This document shows positions 1 through 16,648 of a DNA stretch of 64,000 bases, in pieces. The stretch is from contig NC_052496.1 in assembly GCF_009730915.1 (NCBI RefSeq), forward strand, positions 62,001 to 126,000. The letters run 5' to 3'. The position numbers were made by a program, and so were the translations under genes. The DNA comes from Dioscorea cayenensis subsp. rotundata. Taxonomy: Eukaryota; Streptophyta; Magnoliopsida; Dioscoreales; Dioscoreaceae. Under the pieces are notes generated by a model. That model saw only the letters and a program-made list of their open reading frames with translations, had not been told where the DNA came from and did not search any database. Positions within the stretch are counted from its first letter, which is position 1. Every line of letters starts with the position of its first letter.

Positions 1-58
1 AACCAATGTTGCATTACCAGTTACTTTAATAATAGCACATATCACGCAAAACACTGAC

Positions 59-4887
<4,829 letters not shown>

Positions 4888-5845
4888 TGCCTTCGAGGGC
4901 TCTTTCTCTTCGCGGGGTTATCCAAACTTCAGGTTTTGGAAGAGAAAACCATCGAAGGGACGAGTGACTGATAGCGGATCCGGGTTTGCGGATTCGGATG
5001 CGGATCTGGTATCTAAATCCGCTAACAAACAGAGAATGTTTATTGAGAAAAACACTCATATACGGATATACCCTCCTGTCAAAAGACTCAAAATGACCGT
5101 ATACCACTGTAAAAATCGTCACTTTTATATTACCCGATAAGATATTATTTTATTTATTTTTAAGTCAATTTAAAAATATCATAAACCTATTATTATTATT
5201 ATTATTATTTATTTGACAAAAGGTGATAAATGCTAAAATGACCTTGGTTAAACTTATTAACTCTTAATTTTTATTTGTTATTTTCATTTCAATTATTCTA
5301 AATGACATAAAAATAATAGAGTTTATATAAGACTGTAACAAGGATTTGTAGAATAAATATATACACTTGTAAAACAATTTATTTTGTCCTGTATTTTAGC
5401 TTGTGCACATTTTTTTAAAAATTAATTAAATATTTTTAATGTAATATATATATATATATATATGAAATAAAACCGATAAAAAATTCAAAGCACAAATAAT
5501 ATTGTAACTACGGGAAAAAAAAAATTTAGTGTGGAATTTAATATAAATCTTATTAGATACAATGATGATAACCGATTTTCAATTATAAGTTTGAGTTTTT
5601 AACTAGAATCGTATCATCATGTGAAGATTTATTGGTCTAATGTTCAATTTTTAATTCTGACTTGACAACATTTGTGGCATTTGTTTAAAAAAAATTTGGT
5701 AAAATTCTTAGAAACATAGATTTGATGCTAACTTGCATTTTCTTCAAAATAATGTAAACTAATAATAATAATTATTATTATTATTATTATAATAAGGATC
5801 GCCGTACACGAATCTTAAAAATAGTCAACAATAATGAAAGAAAAT

Positions 5846-5855
5846 GCCACGTGTC
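5846..5855. promoter_or_regulatory. G-box / ABRE-like element GCCACGTGTC
   Basis: A palindromic CACGTG core (5848-5853) in the extended context GCCACGTGTC lies about 570 bases upstream of the PI4K start codon and shortly before the pyrimidine-rich leader. G-boxes with this flank are bound by bZIP and bHLH factors, including ABA-response bZIPs. Placement supports a role at the PI4K promoter, but binding is inference. Confidence 0.4.
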
Positions 5856-6119
5856 TCTAAACCCAAGCCCAACGGCTATAATATCGTCTTTTCTCTTCCG
5901 CTCTTAACCCCTTCTCTTTGATTTCTCCTTTTTTTCTCGTCCTTGTAATTTAAACAGAATTCCGAAATCTTGGGATAAAATTTGGGACTTTTTCCCGAAC
6001 GATTCCCAACCGAAACCCTAAATCGGTCTCCCTCGAATCCCCCATTCTATTTTCCATCTTCGCCATTCGATTTAATACCACCAAATTCAATCCTTTGTCC
6101 CTTGATTCTTTCCTCTTAG

Positions 6120-6266
6120 GTGAGAATCCACTCACTTTCGCCGCCGATCTCCGGCCAAATCTTCAATATCCTATTTTTTTTTTATGATCCTGGATATCCA
6201 ATCAAAGCCTTTTTGAGGTATTTTGAGGGGTTTTTGGGTTTGATCGCTGGTGTGTTGGATTTGTAG
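6120..6266 (+). other. Probable 5'UTR intron of the PI4K gene
   Basis: A donor TTAG/GTGAGA follows 6119 and an acceptor TTTGTAG ends at 6266, in the transcribed leader before the ATG at 6427. The segment is T-rich, as plant introns are. This is inferred from splice signals only. Confidence 0.4.
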
Positions 6267-6426
6267 GTTGAAATCGTAGGATTAGGTGAAAATTGGCCGA
6301 TTTTCGAGAGAAAAGAGGCTGAACGTATCTATGGATTCTAGTGTTTGAGAACGAAATCAACTCTTTATTTGTGCTTTCTTGTGCCAAAAAAGAGGTTTTT
6401 TGAGATCGTTTATTAGGGGAACAACA

Positions 6427-9323
6427 ATGTCGGCCGCTGGAATCGCTCTCTCGCGCTTTCAGGACGACCTGGGGTTCTCCGCCTTCCAATCCGATGGATC
6501 TCGGTCGCCGCACTGCTCGTCGGAGTCTATTCTCATCTATTTAGCGGTCGGTGGATCATCCGTGATGCCAATGCGCGTCCTGGAGTCTGATTCCATCGCC
6601 TGCGTGAAGCTTCGGATCCAGAGCTGCAGGGGCTTCGTTGTTAAGAAGCAAAAGCTCGTCTTTGATGGCAGGGAGCTCGCTCGGAACGACTGCCTCGTCC
6701 GTGACTACGGCGTCGCGGATGGCAATGTTCTTCATCTTGTCATTCGTCTCTCGGATCTTCGTGTCATCACTGTCAAGACAACTTGTGGAAAAAAGTTTGA
6801 ATTCCATGTTCAGAGAGACCGCAATGTGGGCTATGTTAAACGCCAGGTAGTCAAAAGGGGGAGGGGTTCTGTTGATCTTGATGATCAAGAGCTTGTTTAT
6901 GATGGCGAGAAGCTCGATGATCGGAGCTTGATCAGTGATATCTGCAAGAATAATGATGGTGTGATTCATTTGCTGGCTCGGAAGGCCTCAAAATTTAGGA
7001 CTAGGCCTTTTGAGAAGGAATTTGAGCTCTCCATTGTCGCACCTGAGGTGGAGGACCGCAAGACATTGCCTGAGCTTCAAATAATTTCTAGAAAACCTCC
7101 GGATAGGGATGTTTGGATTGAGCCTGTTGTTGTTAACTCTAAGGTTGAAGTGCCGCCGGTTCTTGCTGATTTAGTTCAAGCTACACTTTCTGGATTGGAG
7201 AAAGGGAATGGGCCGGTTATGTCCTCTGAAGGCTCTGGTGGTGCATACTTTATGCAGGATGTGTCAGGGCATAAATTTGTTGCAGTTTTTAAGCCAATTG
7301 ATGAGGAACCTTTGGCTCAAAATAATCCTCGAGGGCTTCCATTGTCATCAGATGGTGAAGGGATGAAGAGGGGGACAAGGGTTGGTGAGGGTGCATTTAG
7401 AGAAGTGGCAGCATATATTCTTGACCATCCTTTGAGTGGGCGCCGGTCTTTCTCTTGTGCAGATATTGGGTTTGCTGGTGTTCGCCCAACTGTCTTGGTG
7501 CAGTGCTTGCATGCAGGGTTTTATCATCCTGAGGGATTTGATGTGAAGAACTACAAGGTTGGCTCCTTACAGATGTTTGTGAAGAACCATGGGAGTTGTG
7601 AGGATATGGGTCCTCGGGCATTTCCAGTCGAGGAGGTTCATAAAATATCCGTGCTTGATATCAGGTTGGCTAATGCAGATCGACATGCTGGAAATATATT
7701 GGTTTGCAAGGAAGGTGATGAAGGCCGGATTGTGCTGGTCCCTATCGATCATGGATATTGTTTGCCGGAGAACGTAAGTAGAGAACCATATCTATATTTT
7801 AGATTTCGGGGTGTCATATATCAACTTTGGAACAATATCTGACCATGCCATATATTTCCATTTCTCAACCATAAAAAATATTTTAGTTTTGAACTTGAGA
7901 GTTCTATACTTGCATTCTTATCAATTCATATTGCTTTGTGTTGATTATGTTTAACCAGCCTTATAATTAGATTTGTTTCCTCATTTTAGACCTCATGTTT
8001 GTTCTCAGGACATGTACTAGTAGAGCATTTTGGAAGGAGGTTTTATCTGATTTTCTGGTTTTCACACTCCTTTTGTTATTTTCTCCAACTAAAATATTCT
8101 GAATTAGGATCCTTGATGACACACTAATAAACTTCCTCTTGCTCTTGATTATTCATTAAACTTGGTGAAACAATCTTATGAGCACCTTTTTCTAGTGCTT
8201 TCTCCACTTCTACCCTGTTGAACCCTGACTAGAGTCTTGTCCTCTGTTGATAGTAACTATTGACTTGAAAAACCAAGTTCTGGCCTTCTTATTTTGGAAT
8301 CAATCTCCTTTAGAGATTTTGTACAGCATTTCTGTTCTTATGCAATATAACTGTTTGTTATTATTTTCTATTATTTATGATCCTTGGTTTCCATACTCTT
8401 TCAAGTTTTTGGTTGTGTGTGGTTTTTCTTTCTTTCTTTTCCCAGGGTAGCTAATGTGAATGTTGTTGTACTGCACTCTATTCTCTTTTATTTTCTTATC
8501 ATTAGTTCTTTGCCTCGTTGGCATGAGTTGCATTACTGGCGGTCAATATTGCCCATCTATCCTCAGTTATTTGCAGTTTGCATTGCAATCTACAGAATCA
8601 TAAAGTTGGTGCAGTAATCAGTTTTGCAAAAACAAAATTTAGCTAACTTGGTGGGAAGTTTTTTCTTTTAGGTTGATTAAAATATCATTACGATGAAAAT
8701 ATTAATTCTTAAAGAACAAGCACGATTAATCTAAGATACTGGAACATCAAGGTTCAAGGAGTTCGGATTAAATCTGTCATATTTGTGAAACAGGCAAGCT
8801 TTAGCACAGAGACCTTGGCATTAAATTACTGGAACTTAGATTCTGTCGTTCAGTTCCTTACATATTCTGAATGGTTATATTGTACCCTGTGGTGTCATCA
8901 TGTCATTTTTATGGTTTAATCTTTTAATCTTTATTCTTGATGCAGTTTGAGGACTGCACATTTGAGTGGCTCTACTGGCCTCAAACCCGCCAACCATTCA
9001 ACTCCGAAACCATTGAATACATAAAATCACTCGACGCCGATCAAGACATTGCTCTTCTCAAGTTCTATGGCTGGGACTTACCACTTGACTGCTCCCGCAC
9101 TCTTCAAATCTCAACCATGCTTCTGAAGAAGGGTGTGGAGAGGGGACTGACTCCATATGACATCGGAAGCATTATGTGCCGGGAGACCCTCAAGAAGGAA
9201 TCCAAGATTGAGGAAATCATCCGCGAAGCAAAGGATGCTGTCCTGCCTGGCACCAGCGAAACCACTTTCCTCGAGACTGTGTCCATTATCATGGATCGTC
9301 GTCTTGACGAGCTCACCGCTTAA
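6427..9323 (+). CDS. Type II phosphatidylinositol 4-kinase gamma with two ubiquitin-like domains
   Basis: Exons 6427-7773 and 8946-9323 join in phase 0 into 574 residues. The ATG at 6427 is preferred because upstream sequence in this frame is leader. Two ubiquitin-like folds occupy about residues 33-109 and 112-188. A PI3/4-kinase-like domain follows: glycine-rich loop GSGGAYFMQD at 269, probable ATP lysine in VAVFKPID (K289), catalytic loop ADRHAGN (D418) and metal-binding IDHG (D441). The C-terminal helical part is in exon 2. This matches the plant-specific PI4K-gamma/UbDK family, for example Arabidopsis PI4Kgamma4, in which members act as protein kinases and bind proteasome or RNA-processing partners; lipid kinase activity has been hard to show for several. 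The 1.17-kb intron (7774-8945) is T-rich and holds no other gene. Confidence 0.95.
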
Positions 9324-10189
9324 GTACAAGCTCTCTTTTATCTATTTATTTGTATATGGAATTGTATGCTTGTTGATAGATGACTATAGTACCCTTCCCC
9401 TCTATCTAGTTTGTCATTATGGTGTTCAGGTTCTGGTCTTACAGTTAGAGGTGTGAGGTGTGGGTCATATTTCATAAGACTCTGGGACTGCAGTTTCAGT
9501 TATTCTCTCTGTTTGTTTGTAACCTATGAAATTTGTTAAGGGGATGATCTGAAACTCAAAATCCTTGTGTGCTATGCAAAGCTCAAATTGGAATCTGTTT
9601 GATCATAAAGGTATAATATTTATGCAATAAATTTGGCATTATTCTCTTCTTATGATAAATAATTCTTTGTTTTTTTTTTATGTTAGGGACTTTTTTTAAA
9701 ACTTTGCTTGCAAAGTGAAAGCAAATTCAATGCGCTTGTTTGTGATGTTTTAAAGAGATGGTTTGTTAAAAATAAGAGTTTGTCCATATTAATGTACATA
9801 GATATAAATATGTGATTAAAAAAAATAAAAGAATAAAAATAATAATATACTGCAATTTTACCGTTAAAGCACTTGACTCTTATGCAAGGAATTAAAACAC
9901 TTGACTATTTATGCGGGAATGATATGCGAAAGGAGATGTGATTATAAAAAGTTGTAAAAAGAAAAAAAAATGATTTAAATAATTATATGGGTCAAAGTTT
10001 TTTTTAGAATCTACACTAATGAGGTTATATACACATCAAAAATAAATTCATCATTTAAAAATTACATACACAATGTATTTATTATTTTCATAAAATTCAA
10101 ACCTACATTAATTAAAAATATTTAATATGCATGATAAAACAGTTTAAAAAATCATACTCCTACTTCATTAAAAATAAAACAAATACCAA

Positions 10190-10262
10190 TAAAGATGTAA
10201 CTCATTGGTGCAAGTAATAGAGCTCAAATCACTTCAAGTGGTTTTAAATTTAAACCCTTGTG
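10190..10262 (+). repeat. Degenerate tRNA-derived SINE-like block
   Basis: The stretch holds an A-box-like TAACTCATTGGTGCAAG and, about 40 bases later, a B-box-like GTGGTTTTAAATTTAAACCC, the spacing of a tRNA-derived RNA polymerase III promoter. The B box is decayed. No poly-A tail or target duplication could be fixed, so this is only a candidate. Confidence 0.3.
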
Positions 10263-10415
10263 AATCATATATATATATATATATATGTATATATAAAACT
10301 AGTGGAATAAAGCACAACAATGGCTAAATTTTTTATAAAAAAAATTAATAATTAGATTTAAAATAAAAAAAATTAAGATATATATAACACTAGAATTCTC
10401 TTACCATAAAAATTT

Positions 10416-11041
10416 GGGAAAATTATTTTTTAGTTCCTGAAGGTTTCAAAACATCCCAAACAGACCCGCTGACATTTGAATTTGCCAGACAGTCCCTCCT
10501 TTTTTTGACGAACTTTATTTTTTTCAATCCCCGACGAGTGTACTTTTCAATTAATGCACTTTACTCTATTAGTTTATTTTTATTTTTACAACATGTACTT
10601 TCCGCTTTAAAAAAATATATAGTTTCCATTTAACATTCGTGTTTTCGTTTAACCACATAAATTTTTCACTTAACATATAAAGACATTTGCGATTTAAAAT
10701 TTGACTTTTTCCGCTTAAAAATTATTAGCTCGCTTAAAAATTTGGTGTTTTTCAGCTTTAACTACATAAGTTTTCACTTAACATATAACACATTTATGTT
10801 TAAAATTTGATTTTTCCGCTTAAAATTATGGGTTCGGCTTAAAATGTGGTATTTTCGCTTAAAAACTGAGAGTCAACCAAGTTAATATCTGTTATTTTTA
10901 TGTCAACATCAATCACCTTTATGGCAGAAAGGTCTGAAAAATAACCTGTCAGAAAAAGGAAGGATCTTTTGAGAATATTTAAAGTCATGGGTTTTTTTTG
11001 TGAATACATGAACTTTGGAGGGACTTTTTGTTCATTTCCAG
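10416..11041. mobile_element. Mutator-like non-autonomous element (MULE MITE)
   Basis: The 626-base element is flanked by a perfect 9-base duplication TAAAAATTT (10407-10415 and 11042-11050), the size used by Mutator transposases. Its ends form long imperfect inverted repeats: GGGAAAATTATTTTTTAG on the left aligns without gaps to CTGGAAATGAACAAAAAG, the reverse complement of the right end, and similarity continues patchily to about 100 bases inward. There is no transposase frame. The centre holds a tandem array listed separately. Divergence of the two ends suggests an old insertion. Confidence 0.65.
10642..10868. repeat. About 105-base tandem repeat inside the MULE-like element
   Basis: Two imperfect copies (about 10642-10749 and 10750-10853) share the order TTTCACTTAACATATAA, TTTAAAATTTGA, TTTTTCCGCTTAAAA; a third copy is cut after about 15 bases. 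The short word CGCTTAAAA recurs through the array. Confidence 0.6.
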
Positions 11042-11242
11042 TAAAAATTTTAATATAACAATAATTCCCAATTAAATTATGGCTTTTATAAACATAACAA
11101 AATAGGTCTTATTTAGAGACTATTGAAAGAAAGCCAGTGTTTCCCGAAGAGAGAGCTCTTGCGCCGCGCCCTCTCCTCATCGAGCATTTCAGCAAACACC
11201 TCTTGTTCGTCCTTCTCTTTCAAGCTCTCGACGAAGGAATCC

Positions 11243-11281
11243 ATGGATTTTCAAGCTCTTGAGTTCCTGTGTTTGCTCTGA
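11243..11281 (+). promoter_or_regulatory. 12-codon upstream ORF in the DAWDLE leader
   Basis: An ATG at 11243 in CCATGG context opens a frame of 12 codons that stops with TGA at 11279-11281, 39 bases before the main ATG at 11321. If the transcript begins upstream, as the purine/pyrimidine-rich leader from about 11130 suggests, it could reduce or condition translation of the FHA protein. Confidence 0.4.
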
Positions 11282-11320
11282 TTGCAGGGTTTTGTAGCTG
11301 CGCCTGTCGTTCTTCTTCGG

Positions 11321-14300
11321 ATGGCACCGGCAGTGGAGCGCAGGGAGCATTCACGGCGGCATTCTCCTGAGCGGTCGATTTCTCCAGTGAGGGAACGGAG
11401 GAGGGAGAAGGAACGGGGGATGGAGAGGTCTCCAAGAAAGAAGTCTAGTTCATCCCGCTCTGTGAGATCACCCGCTAGAGATCGAAGTCGGTCGCCAGAT
11501 CATGCGCGGTCCAAGGGCTTCTCCCGGTCGCCCTCGCCCCGTTCCAAACGATTGAAGAGGGTGCGGGGGGAGCGGGAGGCGCGGGAAACGGAAAGGCCGG
11601 AGCTTGATCGGGATAGGAGTAGGGAGCGTGGGGAGGAGAGGAGGTCGGGCAGAGAGAAGGATGATGGTGGTTCGTCCAGAAGGCAATCAAGGCATGAACG
11701 CTCTGCCTCACCGCAAGACCGTGGACATAGAAGCAGACGAAGCTCCCGATCCCCAAGTAGAGCATCCAAGTCCGGCGGGGCATCTGGAGAGGTGTATGGT
11801 GATATCTTTTCCCCTATCTTTTCTTTTAGGGCTTGTTTGGATCGAGGGAAATAGAGGGAAAATGATGGAAGGGAAGAGAAGGAATATTTCATAAATTCCT
11901 TTTATTTAGCTGTCCATGTTGTTTCACTGCATTTCTTCTTCAAAATTCTTTGCTTTCCCTCAATCAGAACATGAATTTGATGATAGTTCTCCTCTATGTG
12001 CTGATTTGATTTATAGTGCTATATTGAAGGATATTCGTGGTTTTATTTCTGAAGTTTCATTTCATTGCATTTCAAAGCCATGGGAAGAGAAACCATATTT
12101 GGAGATTTTCATTGATATGCTCGTTATTCTTATTAATAATGTCCCATTATGTGAGTGGAACTAGATTTTTGTTCTTGCTGACTGGTCTTAGCTTTTGAAA
12201 TTATCCATGTCAGTTGTCAAGCTTCTGAATTAGTTCATTGAGGTGATCTGCACATTTTTTTTTTCTCATCTTTCATGCATCATAGTTTTGAGGCATGAAT
12301 TTCAATCTGTATTTCCGGAATTGAGCCTACCATTTCTTCTACAACCTTCGCATTATTTATATTTAACTCATTATCTAGTCTGTCACAACCTTAGCCTGGC
12401 GTAGGCATAAAATTCACATCTTGGATCACTGTATTATCGTTTGATTTTATCTTTCTGAACTCTAATGATCTTTATGATCTAGATGCAAATTTATAATGCA
12501 GATGTCCTCTCAGCAGTTAACACTGACACTTTTTTTTTTCCTATGATAATTATCAGTGCATCTCTTTTTTAAATATTACTTCCTGTATTTATGTCCTAAT
12601 GAGCGATTTATATATATCTTGCAGGTAGCAAAACCTAGAGCCACTGAAAACCTCAGGTGATTCACGTTACCTGTAAATGTGTTTTTTTATTTGTTCTGTT
12701 GATATGGCTGATTTCAAAAATATAGTTGTGCTAGATAAAAGGAAGAATTCAAAAGAATAATGACAAATTAGTAGCTAGGGAAGAAACAGAAATAGAATAA
12801 AGATGCCTCTGCGTAAGATGAGGAGGAAGGATTGAAACCATAATGTGATCGTTCCTTGTGATTTGGGGCTTGAGGCAATTTGTTATTCTCAAACATTTGA
12901 GGATTCACCCTCTGTTTTTACCTTCCCACCAAGGAGGCAGAGTTAACTGATTTGAACTTTGGAAAATTTTTGCTTTCTTTTATGAAGGATAATCACTTAA
13001 CTGTTTCTTTTTTGTTATTTTATTATCCTACTGTCTCAGAATTTCTTTGTTGATGATAAACAAAATGGTATATAGCTTTATGACTTTCTTTTTCTCTTAA
13101 TCCAATTTATATCTTAAAGGAGCATCATTATAATTCTTAATATGTTGTTCTTACCTTCATTTTTGGTTTTTGATCTTTCTGAGAAAGAAATTGCTGATGT
13201 CTGTAGATCTGATGATGATGATTCAATTGCCAAGATGAAGGCTGCTGAGGATGCCCTCAAAGTAAAGGATAAGGTACTGTGATATTTGACTGTGTGATGA
13301 CATGGTTTCAATGCTAAATATGTAACTTATGTTTGTATTTTCCTAGTAAAATCTGATTTGAAATCCTCTCAAATGATTTATGCGGTCTTTGAAATTATTA
13401 GTTAGGTTTTATAGAACCTAGAGAATAAATTTTTGTATGTGACTTCTTCACTCCATACTATTTTCATGAAGGTTAGTTTTGGTTTATTTTTATCACCTAT
13501 CAATGTGTAGGCACAGCAAAAGCCGTCTTTTGAACTATCTGGGAAGCTTGCTGAGGAGACAAATCGAGTTCGAGGTGAGATTGGTAAATGGTTGAAGAAA
13601 ATTGTAGAACATTAAAACCTCAAGTAACTAAACAGTTAATGCGAAGTGGTAATCTAAGTAAAGCGGTGTAGTCTTTCTTTTTATTTGATGTACAAACATT
13701 GGAAATTTTGTTATCTTATAGCGGCCTGCAAAACTATATGAAAAACTTTATTGTTCTGATGGAGTTGGGATCATATTTTTGCTATTACTTATTCTCCTGC
13801 CGACTATTACAACCTTGTAGGTGTGACATTACTATTTAATGAGCCGCCAGATGCACGCAAACCTGACATCAGATGGCGACTATATGTTTTTAAGGCTGGT
13901 GAAGTGCTTAATGGTAATCTTTTTTTTAAAATCATTTTTGCATTGATCTTTCATTCATATAAGATTTGGTATAAATGATTTTTCCGGATAGACTTGAGAA
14001 AGTGTTGTGTTTATAGAGAATGAATTAAGCAGGTCAATGGCCGATTGCAATATTTGATGTTAAAGGAGATGATTGAAATAGTTACACCATCTAATTATAT
14101 TTGGTCACTTACTACATGCATATTCTTCAATGTCCATTACCATGATCCTTAGCTCATCCGAACTGATTTACTTTGGATAAGGGAAGAATCTCACTAGTTA
14201 GTTAGCTAGTTAGTTTGATCATTTAATTTATGGGTTTTGACAAGCCTACTAATTTATTTCAAAAGCCTACTAATTTCTGTTGCACGTCTTTTTGAAGATG

Positions 14301-15846
14301 GCATACATAAGAGTTTGCCATTTATTTCATTTTTTTTTTTTAAACTATACTATTTGGGGTGAATAAACTAAAGGAAATTAGATAATATTCAGCCAATTAT
14401 TTTATGTGGCTATCCCCGTAAAAGAGATAATGGGCACAATAATATTCAACTGGCGATCGATTTCATTTGCTGTCGTATGTTAGTTTTGAGAAAGATGAAA
14501 TAGAAGGGGCAGAAGGCATGCAATTTAAAAAGGAAAAAATGTAGATGGTGTCAAAGACTTGGGAAGTCCTTGCCTTGTAGTTTTAGCTATCTGGCCTTTT
14601 TCATTATTATTTGCTGGCTTACAGAAAACCTTTTTTTTTTTTAAATCTCCTTACATTGTTGTTACTTGCCAATAATATTTTAGCTATCACATATCTAAGA
14701 GATGTCTGCTGAACAGAACCCCTCTATATCCATCGTCAGAGCTGCTATCTCTTTGGAAGAGAAAGGAGGGTTGCCGACATTCCTACAGATCATCCCTCCT
14801 GCAGTAAGCAACATGCTGTTCTCCAGTACAGGTAGCCAGGACAACTTCATTAGATGATTAATCTGGATCTTTCCATGTTTTCTCTGTTTTCCTTGTTTTA
14901 CTTGTTTATTTATTTAAATTGTTTATTTTTCTACTCAGGCTTGTAGAAATAGAGCAACCTGATGGCTTAATGTCAAAGCAGATAAGGTGATGTCAACATC
15001 CGATTGAACCTTGGTCTGTTTGAAAAGCTGCATTTAACATGATCACATATCAAATGCATGATGATACTAACTTGTGTGGTGTCATTCTTTTAGGCCTTAC
15101 ATAATGGACCTTGGAAGCACCAATGGAACTTTTATTAACGTAAGATCCTGCAGCCATTCTTTTCTCGTTTTTGAATTGTCTAAGATTCTTTTTGCTATTT
15201 TATATGACTAGGAATGATCATCTTGTCTTTTATCTCAACATTTGTTTCTTATATGTACAGGATAACAAGGTTGAACCTCAACGTTACTATGAACTTTTTG
15301 AGAAGGATACTATCAAATTTGGTAATAGCAGGTATGACATTTATGGTCGATTAAATCATCCTTTCAGTAAGGATGGCTATTTTCAACTCATTCATGTTTT
15401 CAAACTCAACTCATTATACATCTACTTACAGTTCAATGCACACAATCCTCGAATTCTGCCCAATTCACTAGATTAATACTAGAGATTATGCAAATCCTCG
15501 AATTTTATCCAAAGACCTAAACTACTTGATTAGATCTATAAGTTAGGCAACTCATGGCTCGTGCTCCGTTAGGGATTTATTTATTACTGGTTCTTGTGAT
15601 CTACGCTATCGCTTTGGTTAGTTGAACAAAAGCCTATCAAAATCCTTCAAAATATTATTTGCTTTATGGAAGACTAATCTATCCTGCCTATAAAGTGTCA
15701 ATAGCTGCCTGTTGTTCATGGTCTCCTGCAGTCATTTACGGATCCTGTCATTTCTGTTTTCACTTGTTTCCTTGTCTATCTGAAACATGTTTCACTTGTT
15801 TTGCAGCCGAGAGTATGTAATGCTGCACGAGAACTCCGTTACCTGA
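11321..15846 (+). CDS. DDL: DAWDLE / SNIP1-type FHA-domain protein
   Basis: Ten exons: 11321-11791, 12625-12656, 13207-13273, 13511-13574, 13821-13913, 14717-14831, 14939-14986, 15094-15139, 15261-15331 and 15807-15846. They join in phase into 348 residues. Residues 1-157 are an Arg/Ser-rich low-complexity region with many RS, SP and RSRSP motifs. Residues about 243-345 are an FHA phosphothreonine-binding domain, with GRE (256-258), SKQH (272-275) and GSTNGTFIN. The acidic cluster SDDDDSIAKMKAAEDALKVK lies between. Arabidopsis DDL binds Dicer-like 1 and stabilises pri-miRNAs, and human SNIP1 is the counterpart. Residues of the FHA fold needed for phosphopeptide binding look intact. A Tourist-like relic lies in intron 1. 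Confidence 0.95.
11829..11973. mobile_element. Degenerate Tourist-like MITE in DAWDLE intron 1
   Basis: After a TTA (11826-11828) the sequence reads GGGCTTGTTTGGATCGAGGG, a terminus typical of PIF/Harbinger-derived Tourist elements. About 145 bases on, TTTCCCTCAATCAGAACATG matches 16 of 20 bases of the expected reverse complement. An internal small inverted repeat (AAGGAAT/ATTCCTT) is present. The right target TTA is not intact. Confidence 0.45.
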
Positions 15847-16617
15847 ACAAGTCACCTGCATGGGCAATCGTCCGCCTGGGGTTTTCTTGTAGCACTTCAC
15901 TCTTTTGACAGGATATGCAGGGCAATAGTCTAGTCTAGTCTATATAGCAAGGTAGAAGAACAACTCTCTTGATTCATAGCTGCTGTTATTCTGGATGCAT
16001 GCTTGCACCACCTTGGCTACGTTTATTTTCTTCAGAGATAATGTACGTTGTAATGCTCCAGAAGTGCCAAACTTGAGATTCTACACCAGATTTTTCATGA
16101 AACTCTAATGAGGTTGATTGTGGTTTTGGTTATATTGAGATCAATTTAACTGTCTTGAGTATGTTTGTTGCAGCACTAATCTTTCATTATTTTGGCTATA
16201 ATTTCTGAGTTCTCCTTATCAGCTGCAACATTATCATATAATAAACAAACCTTTCTCTTTGTTATTTATCATCCTCATTCCTGCAAGCTCCTCATGCTTC
16301 TTCATTTGAATCCAAATCCTAAGGATACACAGGTTCCCCGCCGGTCACCTTCTCCGGCTTCAAGTACATCACCGGCTTTGTTAGAGGAATCAGGAATGGT
16401 CGTCTACCTCCCTCAGCCACCTTCTCCAGCCTGAGAAGAAGGTGAAAGATTTTATAGTAGATGCTTACATGTAATTTTATGAATATTTTATAACAGTAAA
16501 TTAAATTATGGTGAGAACCTTTTTTTTTTATTTAAATAAAATCAAGAATTAAAAAAATGATAATAAAACAAAATAATAGAGCAGGACACAAGAATTTCCA
16601 GTTTCTTATTGCCTTGC

Positions 16618-16618
<1 letters not shown>

Positions 16619-16647
<29 letters not shown>
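16619..16647. repeat. (GAT)n microsatellite
   Basis: About nine perfect GAT units in intergenic DNA. It is not inside a supported gene. Confidence 0.85.

Positions 16648-16648
<1 letters not shown>

Larger units (their letters stand above)
4888..6426. other. Divergent intergenic/promoter region
   Basis: Spacer between two head-to-head genes. It holds the short FTSHI1 leader, AT-rich DNA with ATT/ATA runs (about 5188-5209 and 5763-5793) and a TA run near 5446-5462, then the pyrimidine-rich leader of the PI4K gene from about 5885. No coding potential is seen; short open frames near 4841-5122 and 5950-6135 lack family resemblance. Confidence 0.6.
9324..11320. other. Intergenic region between PI4K and DAWDLE genes
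   Basis: Contains the PI4K 3'UTR (probably to about 9650), AT-rich DNA, a degenerate SINE-like block near 10190-10260, a TA run at about 10269-10296, a Mutator-like non-autonomous element (10416-11041), and the DAWDLE leader from about 11130. No protein gene is seen. Confidence 0.7.

Noticed and set aside
6556-6969. 137-codon frame antisense to PI4K exon 1
   Set aside because: It is a shadow of the ubiquitin-like coding sequence on the other strand.
9324-11320. LTR retroelement or viral copy in spacer regions
   Set aside because: No paired long terminal repeats, primer-binding site, or gag/pol-like frame was seen here or in any other spacer of the window.
16192-16434. Open frame of 80 codons ending in a Pro/Ser-rich segment
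   Set aside because: It has no ATG start, no recognised family and lies just past the DAWDLE 3'UTR. The GC-richer end may be a relic but I cannot name it.
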